Assembly (NCBI GenBank): GCA_001599595.1 | Contig: BCHH01000010.1 | Span: forward strand, 1,175,392-1,239,391 | DNA: 64,000 nt | From: Beverwykella pulmonaria | Lineage: Eukaryota; Ascomycota; Dothideomycetes; Pleosporales; Melanommataceae | Direction: 5' to 3' | The notes under the pieces: model-generated | Seen by the model: only the letters and a program-made list of their open reading frames with translations | The model's database searches: none | Told to the model about the DNA's origin: nothing | Position numbers and translations under genes: made by a program | In this document: positions 1 to 10,290 of the stretch, in pieces | Layout of the letters: the number at the start of each line of letters is the position of its first letter | Position numbering within the stretch: position 1 is the stretch's first letter

Positions 1-37
1 GTTTCCATCTACCCTGTACCATCCGTTTGCTCACAGC

Positions 38-1096
38 ATGCTAGTTGCACTGTGCATTACCCTGATTCTCCCTTTCCCTCTGCAGCCAGCGCTGCACTGC
101 CTTCTCTTTGCCGTGATATCGGCCGTCGGCCTCCTCGCGCCCACCACTAAACTCCATGGGCCTCTGCGGTTCGGCTATATCGAGTCCGGGCAACAACTGC
201 ACCGGGTCTACGACCTCATCTCACCGTGGCTGCTCTACGCGGGGGCCTTCCTGTACCTATTCCCGGCCGTGACGGGCCTCTTCTTCCCAGGCTCCCTCCT
301 CACGCTCGCATCGTCGCTCCTCGCGCCGACCCTCTCGCTCTCCGTTGCCGGCTTCGCCACGACCTGGTACATCCGCACGTACCGCGCCTACGTCGCCGAG
401 GTGGCCGAGCTCAGCGTCTCGTCTGCCACCATCGTCTTGGACGCGACAGCCACGGCCTCGCATGCGCAGGTCCTCGTCCGCTCCACGCGCGGCTACGAGA
501 AGCAGCTCCTGGACATGGTGGCCGTGGCGCGCCGCGACTCCGCGCTCGCGAAGTCGCTGCACGTCACGGACTTCTTCGACTGCTCCACTGTTGCCTGGTC
601 GGCGCTGAAGCGGGTGACGGATCCGACAAAAGAGGGTGCGCGGCTGGTGGAACAGGCGATCGCGCTCCGCGACGACGATATGTCGAATGACGAGGGACAG
701 GAAATTGTGCAGGACGTGGTGCAGAGTGTCATGAAGCAGTTGGAAGACGCGCAGGCGGCGGTTGATAGTTGCGGGAGCGCAAAGAATCAGTTCAACGAGG
801 GCCGCAAAAACGCGCTCTTGAATGCGGCTAACGCTACGGAGCGGGCAAAGGAAATGGAGCAGGCTACCATCGGCCTGGAGGAGAGGCTGTACGAGGCGGT
901 TTTAGGGGCCGAAAGAATCAAAAGTTTTGCGGAGAGCGCCAGAGTGGTCGCTGCCAAGGGGGAGATTGGCAAGGCAAAGGAACAGGTTGGGAAGGCAAGG
1001 GCTGTGAAGGAGCAGGTGGAGAGGGAGAGCTTGAAGAGGTTGAGGGATGCAGAGAAGACTGCTCGAAATATTCTGTTTGAGCTGCTCACGTCTTAG
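38..1096 (+). CDS. Membrane protein with C-terminal coiled coil, unknown function (5' end may lie outside window)
   Basis: Single open frame of 352 codons. The frame is also open without a stop back to base 2, so the true start, or an upstream exon, may lie left of the window; the ATG at 38 is the first one visible. Residues about 10-33, 64-86 and 90-112 are hydrophobic and look like three membrane helices. The remaining half, residues about 200-350, is rich in Ala, Glu, Lys and Arg and reads as a long amphipathic coiled coil ending in a short hydrophobic tail. I do not recognise a family. The architecture suggests a membrane-anchored protein with a cytosolic helical rod, but that is inference. 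GC-rich codon use in the first half differs strongly from the AT-rich DNA that follows, which supports a real gene. Confidence 0.7.
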   Translation: MLVALCITLILPFPLQPALHCLLFAVISAVGLLAPTTKLHGPLRFGYIESGQQLHRVYDLISPWLLYAGAFLYLFPAVTGLFFPGSLLTLASSLLAPTLSLSVAGFATTWYIRTYRAYVAEVAELSVSSATIVLDATATASHAQVLVRSTRGYEKQLLDMVAVARRDSALAKSLHVTDFFDCSTVAWSALKRVTDPTKEGARLVEQAIALRDDDMSNDEGQEIVQDVVQSVMKQLEDAQAAVDSCGSAKNQFNEGRKNALLNAANATERAKEMEQATIGLEERLYEAVLGAERIKSFAESARVVAAKGEIGKAKEQVGKARAVKEQVERESLKRLRDAEKTARNILFELLTS

Positions 1097-1574
1097 ACTA
1101 GATCCTTGTCGCATGACGTTGAAAACTATAGTCTAGCTTATCTCATTAATCAGCCGCTCTACAAAAGGTTTTTCCTAGCGCGGCGCTAGGGCTCACTAGA
1201 GCTCGCTAAGGCTCCTGGGATCTTGTGGGCCAATAAGAGGCTAATTATGTAATAGGATTGGAAAACCCTTTCACCTATAAGTTTGCCCCGCTCTTAGTTA
1301 TTAAAAACTGTAATGCAAAAAATAGAATAGGTAATTTCGCGTTGATTTATGCTATTTTATCCCTAAAATAACCTCTATATAATTTAGAGATACACAGTGC
1401 TGCGTTGTGACTTGTTTTCGCAAGTCGCGTTTTATGGAATCTCTACTAACAGTGACTCTATACACCCCACCCACATCAAAATATATCACGGTATATCACG
1501 TGTATATCACGTGCACTGTGCGCTTAGTCACATGTCCCGATTAGTCATAGCTGGATATATATACTCGTCGATTG
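1097..1574. other. AT-rich spacer with a GC palindrome and CACGTG motifs
   Basis: No coding signal is seen. A perfect palindrome with a one-base spacer (arms CCTAGCGC / GCGCTAGG) lies at about 1174-1190. Around 1485-1515 the motif ATATCACG recurs, with two CACGTG cores, followed at about 1553 by a TATATATA stretch and TCGTCG. This arrangement recurs near 6150-6380. Confidence 0.6.
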
Positions 1575-2095
1575 TAAGAGGCTACAGACCTCAGGAATAC
1601 TCGGTTGGTGAACCTCGGAACCTCAGGTCGGGGTGACTAAGCACATTTCACGTATATGGCTAAGGTTCCAAACCTCCGAGATGTAAGAGGCCACAGACCT
1701 CGGGAACAATGGGCTGGGGAACCTCGGAACCTCTGGTCGGGGTGACTAAGCACATTTCACGTATATGGCTAAGGTTTCCAACCTCCGAGATGAAAGAGGC
1801 CACAGACCTCGGGAGGCCGCAGACCTCGGGAGGCCACAGACCTTGGGTGGCCACATACCTCGGGAGGCCACAGACCTTGGGTGGCCACATACCTCGGGAG
1901 GCAACAGACCTTGGGTGGCCACATACCTCGGGAGGCAACAGACCTTGGGTGGCCACATACCTCGGGAGGCAACAGACCTTGGGTGGCCACAGACCTTGGG
2001 TGGCCACATACCTCGGGAGGCCACAGACCTCGGAACCTCTGGTCGGGGTGACTAAGCATATTCCATGTATATAGCTGAGGTTCCAAACCTCCGAG
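1575..2095. repeat. GC-rich minisatellite with 34-bp period inside longer about 75-bp repeat units
   Basis: The core at about 1795-2035 is a tandem array with a 34-bp period built from two similar 17-bp halves (AGGCCACAGACCTCGGG-like and TGGCCACATACCTCGGG-like). It is flanked by copies of a longer unit that begins GAACCTCGGAACCTC, continues through GGTCGGGGTGACTAAGCA and ends near ACCTCCGAGA. Three copies of the long unit start near 1609, 1715 and 2030. The 17-bp halves contain no stop codon in several frames on both strands, so long open frames appear here on both strands; they are artefacts of the repeat. There are no conserved spacers, so this is not CRISPR-like. Confidence 0.85.
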
Positions 2096-2343
2096 ACTCT
2101 GCATCAAATTCATAAGTATTCTTCTGGCACTATATTGGCTCCTCGAGCACCTGGCCCCTTACATCGATTTCCATAGCTTCTAAATCAACTCAGTCCCTGA
2201 TTTATCTCGTGCATATTACGTGACCGCGCACTCCGATAAAATAATACACTGTAACTTGCTCTGCTAGGTTATAAACCTGTTCTAAAGCGCCTTATTAACT
2301 TACTCTATTACATTTGCACCCCTCGCCGCCGCATTACATATAA

Positions 2344-2658
2344 TCACATCCATTGCCCGCACGTCCAGACCACGCAATAACCACCCACTACGTAAGGCCG
2401 AGAAGGCAAAGACTGACCAGGAAACTGAGATAGTTCTGATTTAGTGCATGGATTAGGATCTTTGAACTTGCGATCATACGAGCTCCCCGCAAATTTCACG
2501 CAATACCCCGGTTCGTTTTCCAAGCTCTCCAAGGGAGTGTTCGCAACGCTTCTGGGTTCCACAACACCGGACAAGGCCGATCTAAGCCGCTCGCGGTAAC
2601 CGAACTCTACTCTCAGATATTCGAGATAGAAGAAACAGCTCGTTCGAGCATCGAAGTC
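2344..2658 (-). pseudogene. Coding-like gene fragment, unknown family
   Basis: On the minus strand a frame of 104 codons is open from just after a TGA at 2659-2661 to a stop at 2344. Its composition looks protein-coding (aromatic and charged residues in plausible order, ending in ...CVVWTCGQWM), but there is no start codon at the open end. It could be a terminal exon or a relic. I do not recognise the family. It sits in AT-rich DNA with no other exon detected nearby. Confidence 0.3.
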
Positions 2659-4494
2659 TCACTTTAAGTGTCAGTATCGTAGTTCACCATTACTCCGACC
2701 AGTGAAATGATCTGGATCTGCCCATTATGTAGGGAACAGGTCTCTCAAACTTTCTGTGCTACTTTCAGATATCATTTGTTTCATGAGGGCCTGAAGTATC
2801 CGTGATAGGTAAGATTCCCAGTTACAAAGATATTCACCTGGTACAAACATTCGATTGCGCCATATATCTGCTAGTAAGATCACTCAAAATTGTCTCTTGG
2901 TATAATGGATCCGTCCCTTGCCCCGTAAAGTTATTATATAGACTCTTTCAGCTTTGACTGCCAATGTTGAAAGACTGTTGATATCGAGTGTTACATGACA
3001 CATCTTCTCCATTGTCACTATCAATCTACTCAGATTCATCCCAGGCTATAGCATGGCCATCTTTAGTCGTAGCTCTTCCCACCCTTTGACTTTTAAGACG
3101 AATGCAGGTCTGTTACCTCTCCTGCGTCGTCACGACCTAGGGGAGGTTGCTAGGTACAGAGGGTGAGAGGAGGGAACTCAAGGTGATGTAAGAAGACAAG
3201 GGTAGGTATGATAGGCAATAGAGTGCTGCGGGCTGGAGGCTTCGCTGTGAGTGGACTCGCAGGCAGGACAGTTGTGGTCAGGCGGATGCAATCGAATTGA
3301 CATGAAGGAGATTCGTGAGGTTTATATATCAGTCTGACTTCCTTGGATTTGTGGATCTGTCGGACAGATCCACAGATCCATTGCGGTGTTCTTATTATGC
3401 ATCCATGTTGCGACTAGCGTCTTGGCCAAGGTCATACTCTTCGTAGTGTCCATCAATCTCCTCGTCACGACCCTAGAGGTCGTTGTCGAATGATAACTGA
3501 CTACCCGTTGATGTTTCGTGTAACATGTTCATAACACATAATTGGTTTTCTTAAAAGTCTTACGTATTATACTGGTAAACGGCATAAAAGAAAGCCTTTA
3601 TATATAGTTTTTTAGTTTATTATCACATAGTTGTTGAGAAATTTAGCTTTAAGATCTGAGCCTTTGGGTGTGTTTTTGGTTGACCAGCTCGCTTATCGTG
3701 TACCAGTAAGATGACTTATCGGATGACTGGATGAACGTTGATATTGCATTGTCACTACATTAGATCACCATAAGTTTGAATCTAAACTTCAGTAGATCAG
3801 AGGTAGTGTACGGCAATTAGAAGCGGTGTATTATGTGTTGAAGAACCTCTGCGCAAAATAGTTATTAACAGAAAACTTCTTAAAATGGGTGAGACCGTTT
3901 TAATTCATGCATTGTTATAGCATTGTTAATGCATTGATAACAACACCGCCACCAGGTGATATTGTTCCCTTACACAACCTCCATACAACCTTACAGGATA
4001 TGTAACTTTGCAATCTTTACGCTGAACGCTTTAAAGGGTTGCAGAATGCATTACCAACATATTTCCAGACTTTAGATTAGATCTTCCCTGGTCTTGATAC
4101 TGGAGTTGTGTCGTGGTGTAGGTTGGTGGGGTGGATGAGGTTAAATTTGGCCGGGTGGGCTCAATTAGTAGGCGAGGTTTTAGTCTGGCCGGATGACCTA
4201 CACTATTCCAGAGCTGAGGTTACAACTCTAAAATTTGACGACTCTCCAGACTCATTAACTTCACCCACCGCATATGCTGTGAGGATGAGTCGATCCGTAA
4301 AATTCACAACGGACAAAAAGGGCCGTTTCTATGGTCTGCAAAGATATCGAGTAGGTAGCACACAATATCACGAGCATATCCTTGATCATTTACAAACCAC
4401 ATGATGGACAGAATGAAATTAAGCGCGCGTAAAATCCATCAAACCTCATCTCGATAACCCCGTCCTTCAAACTTCCCGAATACTCCTCTAATCA
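2659..4494. other. Intergenic, AT-rich, no gene seen
   Basis: No convincing coding region. A perfect hairpin with 11-bp arms (GTGGATCTGTC / GACAGATCCAC, one-base loop) lies near 3352-3374. Two related GTCACGACC(C)TAG motifs at about 3128 and 3464 bracket it and may be edges of a decayed LTR-type element, but no target duplication was found. Confidence 0.4.
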
Positions 4495-5318
4495 CTACCA
4501 ATGCATAGGCTGCTGATTCATATACCTCTCCATCAACGGCGTGAAACTTCCATCCTCCCACATCAACCTCGCAGCCGGGCTTACAAAGTCATCCGGCATG
4601 TTCATCATGCACCCAAAAAAAGCATACTCAAACACCCAATCTGTCTCATCCATCCAATTACACATATCGATGGTAAACCCATCCACCGAGGGCTGATGAC
4701 GGCTAATACTCGCGATCTCCGACACGATGACCTTTTTGTCAGGGAACTTGTTGTGCAGGTCTTCGATATACTTCTTTGCATCGGCGCCCTCAGTGCCGTA
4801 GTAGTGCAGCCCGAGATAGTCGGGCGGGGACGCTTTAACATCCGGGTGGTTCATGAATTCCATGATCCAATCGGTGCCAGAGGAGTCGGAGGCACAACTC
4901 GGGGAAACGAGTTCCTTTTGGCGCTCGTACCGAAGGGCGGGGACGACCTTTGTTGGATAATTAGTCCCTCATCTATCTCATTTTGCAAGGGTTGGGGTTA
5001 AATGTAGACATAACATACCTGATCCTTCCAGTATTTGGCAGCTTTATCGACACTGATGCCATGGCGCTCAGGCTCGTTGAAGAAGTGCATAATCGGCTCC
5101 TTCGACTCCAGAATAATCTTCCATTCGTTACCGCTGAGCTCGCGCTCGAGATGGATCATAGGGCGGAAGGGGGCGCGGCCCTTGAGTTCGGGAGGTACCC
5201 AGGAATTCCAGTTAGAGACGGAAGAGATAGGGCCGTCGAAGTTGACCTTGTCCATTTGGTAAGGAACTTTTTGGGTGTTGGTGTAGTCCCAAAGGAGGCA
5301 ACGCTTTTTGAGGACCAT
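4495..5318 (-). CDS. GH128-type glycoside hydrolase (Asl1-like beta-1,3-glucanase), no signal peptide
   Basis: Two exons, 5318-5019 and 4947-4495, with a 71-bp intron (GTATG...AAAG), give 250 residues. The protein has the Asl1/GH128 fold signature: an early strand with CLLWDYTNT (about residues 8-15), the acid/base motif FFNEPE (Glu82) and the nucleophile strand VIVSEI (Glu177), then aromatic-rich C-terminal strands (WVFEYAFF). Family members hydrolyse beta-1,3-glucan. The N-terminus begins directly at the first barrel strand and shows no hydrophobic leader, so this is probably an intracellular member, unlike many secreted relatives. The length fits a bare catalytic domain. It is isolated from other genes, in AT-rich surroundings. 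Family assignment is firm; substrate is inferred. Confidence 0.9.
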
Positions 5319-7052
5319 TTTGGGAGAAATATTGGAAAAGAGAGAAGGATAAGTAGCGTTGAATTGAGCTTTAGAAAGGTTATTGGGAAGGTGTAGGTAG
5401 CTTAATGATGTTAAGTCAAGTATATAGGATTTATAGGAGAAGTTGGTTACGAATATACTACAAAGATCGGCATGCTTCGCTGGGGCCGTCTGAAAAGCGG
5501 TATGAGGCCGCAGGTCACCGCGGATGTGGCTGGCATTCTGATCGCTCTGCTACTCTCTCAAGGCTTGGAGTGCGATTCGACTGTATCGTAAAACCCGTGG
5601 TCTCTCCACTTGCCAAACATTCGAAACCCTGCGCCGGCGGAATAAGATTCCTGTCATAGTAAATAGTCCAACAAAGTCTAAGCCGCGCTTACACTTTTTC
5701 ACGCGAAGGAATAAATTAATAAATGCTTTGCGGTGTACACTGTGGCTACCTCTAGGTCACGCTGCGAGTTGTGGAGCTACAATTGAGAGGTTTCGTCTTA
5801 CTGTACTTGTGGCTCGGCCTCAATATGGCTAGTAGCCCTTGCGAGCAGTGCCCTTGCGTCATTCAAGTGCCTAATCTAGCGGTGTACAAGGTAGCTGTAG
5901 CCGCCGTTAATCTCTTGTAGTCAGACTGCAGATTGACCACTAAAACTTTAAGCTGAGAAAAATTTCCTTGAAGCGCTTGGCATTGTTCAGCTTGGTCGTT
6001 CGTACGTAATTCATACATACGTAGTACTTACGACCTTGCTACGTTGGGTAAGGCCTATACGTACGTAAAAAGGGACTCATGGTGCTAGGCTTGTACGTTC
6101 TTATAAAGCCGTTTCGTAATACAACTCTACGCAGCATATATACTCAAAATAGAGATCACGTGATTTATCACGTGTCGATGATCTGCATGGATTCATTGCA
6201 TACTTCGTAGACGTTACGATCCAAAAGGGCCCTACGCATGACTAAGCACTACGTCCTCGTAGTTGTCACGTATATCACGTGTTCTACTATGTCACGTGTA
6301 TCGCGTATGTCACGTGTCTCACATGACATACCATATGTCCTATTCTAGCTAGCTCACCCTTCATGGGTATATATAGTCGTCGTGCGAGCAGTCAGCTCTT
6401 CACGGCTTTCTCACTCTTTATACACACTTTCCATCAGACAGTTGACTTCTGCCTCTACTCGTGACAGTAGTCACAAAACGTACTATGTATGGTGGACCAC
6501 GCTAGCTCTGTCTGAGTGCCCGACAAGGGACATTGCTTCTTTTAAGGATGTTGCAACAATTCTGTCCAAGCCTTGGGCCAAGGCAGCTTAGCAGTGCTTA
6601 ATCCATATCGCAACAAGACAGTGGCTTTTCGACTAAGTGACCCATTACACGGAAATAAAGCGACTCAGTGGGCACCGGATGGAATAGCATGCCGCGCACC
6701 TGTCTTTGAAATAGATCAGGCGTATGTGAAAGTTGATCCAGACCACCCGTTCGAAGATCCTTAAAGCACAAATCAGCTGATTTGATGCACTTATTTCCAG
6801 GATCTTGCAATGTAGACCACAGCTCAGCTGGATATTTCTGGTCGTTGGACACCCTTTACAGATAAGTCACACCACAACAACATTGCCGCGAGAGATTTCT
6901 CGGTGATCGATACCGGGATAGAGACTAGACGGGTATTTTGGTGGTATGTTCTTAGTTGTGAGAATAATATATAATCCTAAGCAGTCCACATTTGTAAACA
7001 ATTTGTCTGTACCTCAACATTTTAGAATCAAAATATTCTTATCTCTATAGTA
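5319..7052. other. Intergenic, repeat-derived DNA
   Basis: No intact gene is seen. Short open frames exist at 6382-6591 and 6573-6764 but show no recognisable domain. The stretch 6000-6120 has repeated TACGTACGTA-like motifs, and 6150-6400 has the CACGTG array annotated separately. Confidence 0.5.
6150..6400 (+). repeat. CACGTG array followed by a TATA box: probable retroelement promoter/LTR relic
   Basis: Five CACGTG cores, mostly within TATCACGTG or TGTCACGTG, occur between 6158 and 6322. They are followed by TATATATAGTCGTCG at about 6369. The locus at 1485-1570 has the same order: CACGTG motifs, then TATATATACTCGTCG. The shared arrangement suggests two diverged copies of one promoter-bearing repeat such as an LTR. 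This is inference; no terminal duplication was identified. Confidence 0.35.
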
Positions 7053-7452
7053 TATCTTACAAGAGCGGATACCGCGTAAATGCCAATGATGGTTCGTCAA
7101 GTGCTACCATTGCCGTTCATGATGACCACATCAGCGAGCAAGCCGAGCTCACTAAGTCCAGCTTCATGAGCAATGACTTCATCGATCTGTTAAACATCTG
7201 TGGCGCAGGCAGCAATCTCATCGTGATGCAGGTTGGTGATCCCAGCACTGCTAAGGGTGATCCCAGGTTTATGCAAGGCCTGAACGATGCATGGAACGAA
7301 GCCAGCTAGCAGACAAGGACGAACTGATGAACTGCGTGACTGTAAAGGGCGGCAAGGTCGTCCGCATCGCTGCGCCCAAGGACTTTCCCAAACTTGAAGC
7401 ATTCGTGAGGATGTTTGCTGATGGCAGGACGTACATTGGCGTTGGGGCTTGA
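7053..7452 (+). pseudogene. Frameshifted gene relic, unknown family
   Basis: A coding-like frame opens after a TAG near 7050 and runs through ...GLNDAWNEAS to a stop at about 7308. Shifting frame at that point (near 7307) continues as LADKDELMNCVTVKGGKVV... and ends ...TYIGVGA with TGA at 7450-7452. Both halves have a clear protein-like composition and join sensibly, so this is one gene end broken by a small indel. No start codon or domain was recognised. An assembly error at the junction would give the same picture. Confidence 0.4.
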
Positions 7453-8667
7453 AATGTGCATGCTGGAAATCCGAAAGATAATATGCAGGCATGCTTTGTT
7501 CCATTGTGTCTAATGATTCTAGTCTTTGCTGACTGTGGTTGATGCATAGAGTTCTGCAGCCAAGGGGACCAAGGACTGTCTGATCAGGATCCCGGGGTAA
7601 GCGGCCTACGATTCTTTGAGATTAATCGGGATACGTATTCCTCCTCAGTACTGCTAGTTTAATGGATTTAGCTACGATCTCAGATCCCGATAATTCAAGA
7701 GTTAATGCAGCGCGTCGTTTGCACTAGAATCAGTTTTCGTTTGATAGATAATATGGTTAGGGACATCATTCCTTCTCGCTGAACTGATTGCGCGCTAGGT
7801 GGTTGAGGCATGGTTGCTGAAAGTTGACGCGTTGCGTGTTTTTAGTCAGGTGGCTGGCTCGCTTGTGGAACACTCTCGTAGCCTTACTTTGAAATATTAT
7901 TTTATGTCAAATTGTGCATGCTTCCGGCGACCTCGGAAGGACGATCGAAGCGGCGCAAGAGACAGAGGGCGTGGATGGATGTACAGAGAGCTTTCGTTGT
8001 GTAGTCTGAGCAACTCGAAGCTCCTATGTGACCTCTTCCAACTTTATCTTTTTCCTCTCATATGGTGATTCGGAGTGAAAGCTCGCCAAGTCCTTCCTAT
8101 GACTAACTGTGATTGTTGGTACGCTAGCGCTTGAGGCTTATCCTTTCCTTCTTCTGGTAAATCCTCTGAGGTTGCCTAGTATATATAGCGGAAGGCTAGT
8201 GAAAGCTCACCAAGTCCTTCATTTGACCAACTGTGGTTGTCGGTACACTAGCGCTCGAGGTTTGCCCTTCCCCTGTCATATAGTGACTCCGAGTGAAAGC
8301 CCCACCAAGTCATTCCTATGACCAGCGGTGATTGTCGGTACACTAGCGCTCTTGGCTTATCCTTTCCCGTGGGTGGCTGGAAGGTTGAGTCCTCAGTCTA
8401 GCCTTCCACTGTAGGAAGGACTTGGCGAGCTTCTACGAGCCTCCCATGGGAGAGGATAAGCCTATAGAGCTAGTGTACCAACAATCACCGCTGGTTATAG
8501 GAAAGTCATAGCGAGCCTTCCAATATATATACCCCGCGACTTCGCACCGAAAGCAACCTCGCCCACGCACACCGTTCAACCTTGCATCACATCTTCTAAG
8601 TGCACTGTGGACCGGGCGAAACAAAGTTTTTCTTTCCACCTTCCTCCGAAAATAGCAATAAGGCAAA
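7453..8667. other. Intergenic with direct and inverted repeats upstream of the next gene
   Basis: No gene is seen. The right half carries the repeat block at 8058-8520. A TATA-like stretch (CCAATATATATACC) at about 8520, followed by CT-rich DNA, could serve the gene starting at 8668. Confidence 0.5.
8058..8520. repeat. Three direct copies plus one inverted copy of an about 85-bp unit
   Basis: The unit contains AGTGAAAGCTCGCCAAGTCC, then a TTCCTATGACCA-type stretch, TTGTCGGTACACTAGCGCT and GGCTTATCC. Direct copies lie at about 8064-8148, 8195-8270 and 8282-8370, and an inverted copy at about 8411-8515 (GGAAGGACTTGGCGAGC ... GGATAAGCC ... CTAGTGTACCAACAATCACC). The set of direct plus opposed copies resembles a decayed foldback element. 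It ends about 150 bp before the ATG of the next gene and so could also form its upstream region. Confidence 0.75.
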
Positions 8668-9336
8668 ATGAACAACTACACGAGCCCCAACGATTCCTCC
8701 ATTGCTCAAATACAAGAGCAGACCCGCACTCTCCAGCTGGAGAATCGTGACCTCTACGATTCCTCGATGGCTCAACTGCAAGAGCAGCTCCACACCCTCC
8801 AGCTAGAGAATCGTAACCTCAAGTCCTCCCTTCAACGGCGGGCTTTTGTCCTCATAAAAGATCGTATGATGAAAGAACTCCAGAACGAGGTGGTCAAACT
8901 GCGGGGAGTCTTCGAGTATGCTATCGATTTACTGGCCCGGGAGCGAGAGGGAGGTCACAAAGAGCACCAAGACCACGAGAAGGCCCGGCGGCAGCAGTTG
9001 GAGAAGGCTCGGCAGCAGTTGGAGAAGACTCAGCAGCAGACGGAGAAGACTCAGCAGCAGTTGGAGAGGGTTGCACAGGAGCTTCGAGTTGCTGTCAACT
9101 GTCCTCAAGGGAAAACCAACAGAGTCCAGATGGGTAGAATTGAGAAGCGCCATGCTAATTTGCGAAGGACCATCAAAATCAGGGTGCCCGAGTACAGCGA
9201 TGAGTGCTTTCGGGGAGAACGTTGCAAGCGAAGGGGCTGCTATTATTTGCACGAAGATCAGAAAGCGCTTTTCGAGGATCTGATCCTGACTTTGCCCCGC
9301 AACAAGGATGAAATTATGGATCTGTCCTGCCCATGA
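8668..9336 (+). CDS. Coiled-coil protein with one C-terminal CCCH-type zinc finger
   Basis: Uninterrupted frame of 222 codons; the ATG follows GCAAA, a good context. Residues about 9-52 hold two near-identical copies of a block ending LQLENR (IQEQTRTLQLENRDL and LQEQLHTLQLENRNL), and residues about 100-140 are QQLEK-type heptads. The protein is therefore mostly a long coiled coil. Near the C-terminus (about 180-196) the spacing C-x5-C-x4-C-x3-H fits a CCCH zinc finger, a fold usually used to bind RNA. Function is otherwise unknown. It lies directly after a repeat block and before degraded coding DNA, so it may be a lineage-specific gene. No introns are apparent. Confidence 0.7.
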   Translation: MNNYTSPNDSSIAQIQEQTRTLQLENRDLYDSSMAQLQEQLHTLQLENRNLKSSLQRRAFVLIKDRMMKELQNEVVKLRGVFEYAIDLLAREREGGHKEHQDHEKARRQQLEKARQQLEKTQQQTEKTQQQLERVAQELRVAVNCPQGKTNRVQMGRIEKRHANLRRTIKIRVPEYSDECFRGERCKRRGCYYLHEDQKALFEDLILTLPRNKDEIMDLSCP

Positions 9337-9619
9337 TCATTGCTAAGTGTTAGTGAGTGAGGGAAGGAGATTACGACGACCCCAATGAACATTGGCGAAT
9401 GCTCTTACTGGCAAACAAGGGCTATTGGCTTCAAAACTCAAAATATGGATACCGTCGATAGAATATGAATACTGAAATCCTGAATAGTAAAAACCGTGAC
9501 CTGCTGCCAAGATCTTCTTTAAGCAGGGTGTGTGTGAGAGAGAGGGTATGAAGATGGTGACTGTATAGTGTCCTGCGCAAGAGACGACGTAACGCAGAAC
9601 ATACGCCACCTTAATGCTT

Positions 9620-10237
9620 CCAGAAAAAGGTCTATGCCAATGTTAACCAGGAGACTGTCAGGTTGAGATTGGGCCATGGAAGATAGAAATCACACTTCTG
9701 GTGTCTGCAAACAGAAAGCTGAAGAAACTGGCGGACAGTGGAAAATAAAGCGTTTGAGGAGGATGGTTTCAAACTGCAAACCCGGAATAGTAAGCTTCAG
9801 GAGACCATCAGAGATAAAACCCTGCTCGAGGAAGAGAAACCCCCGCTACATAGACCGAATGCATTAATTTTCTTCGTACACTACTCGTTGGTGCGATATT
9901 TTTGCCCGAAGATCCGAAAAACTTGCGCATATTCAAGTAGGAAGCTCGACGCAGTGGAATTTCGTGATGGAGGCTAGGTACCTAGGCATACCTTGGGAAT
10001 CAGAAGTTGAAATCAATATCAAACTGTTCGATGAAAGATACGTGCACTACGATGACAGGGAACAGCGATACAGGGTCGGTTTGAGTAGAGAAGGCCACCC
10101 TAATTCTTGGAGAAAAGGTTCTGCGTGGAAGTGGGAGTGGAAAGCGCAAATGGGCTCAGTAGTAGATTACCAAGGAAGGCGAGGCAGCTTTGCGCAATCT
10201 ATTGAGCTCCCTCTCGATTTTTCATTACTTCTGAAGG
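9620..10237 (+). pseudogene. Decayed coding region with several frame breaks, unknown family
   Basis: Coding-like segments follow one another in different frames: VNQETVRLRLGHGR ending at a TAG, then KIEITLLVSANRKLKKLADS in another frame, then KAFEEDGFKLQTRNSKLQET, and from 9967 MEARYLGIPWESEVEINI onward to about 10235. Each looks coding, but stops and shifts separate them. The Lys/Glu/Gln-rich middle recalls the coiled-coil gene just upstream, but no alignment was possible. It is most likely the relic of a neighbouring gene. Confidence 0.3.
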
Positions 10238-10290
10238 TAAGGCTAAGTCTACTTCTACTACCATGGCAAACTCATCAACGCTCTACCATT

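Noticed and set aside
1795..2035. CRISPR-like array
   Set aside because: Repeats are directly adjacent without unique spacers, and the genome is eukaryotic.
1660..2113. Long open frames on both strands in the minisatellite (repeat-protein candidates)
   Set aside because: The repeat unit lacks stop codons in several frames, so frames open on both strands by composition; no start context, domain or splice signals support a protein.
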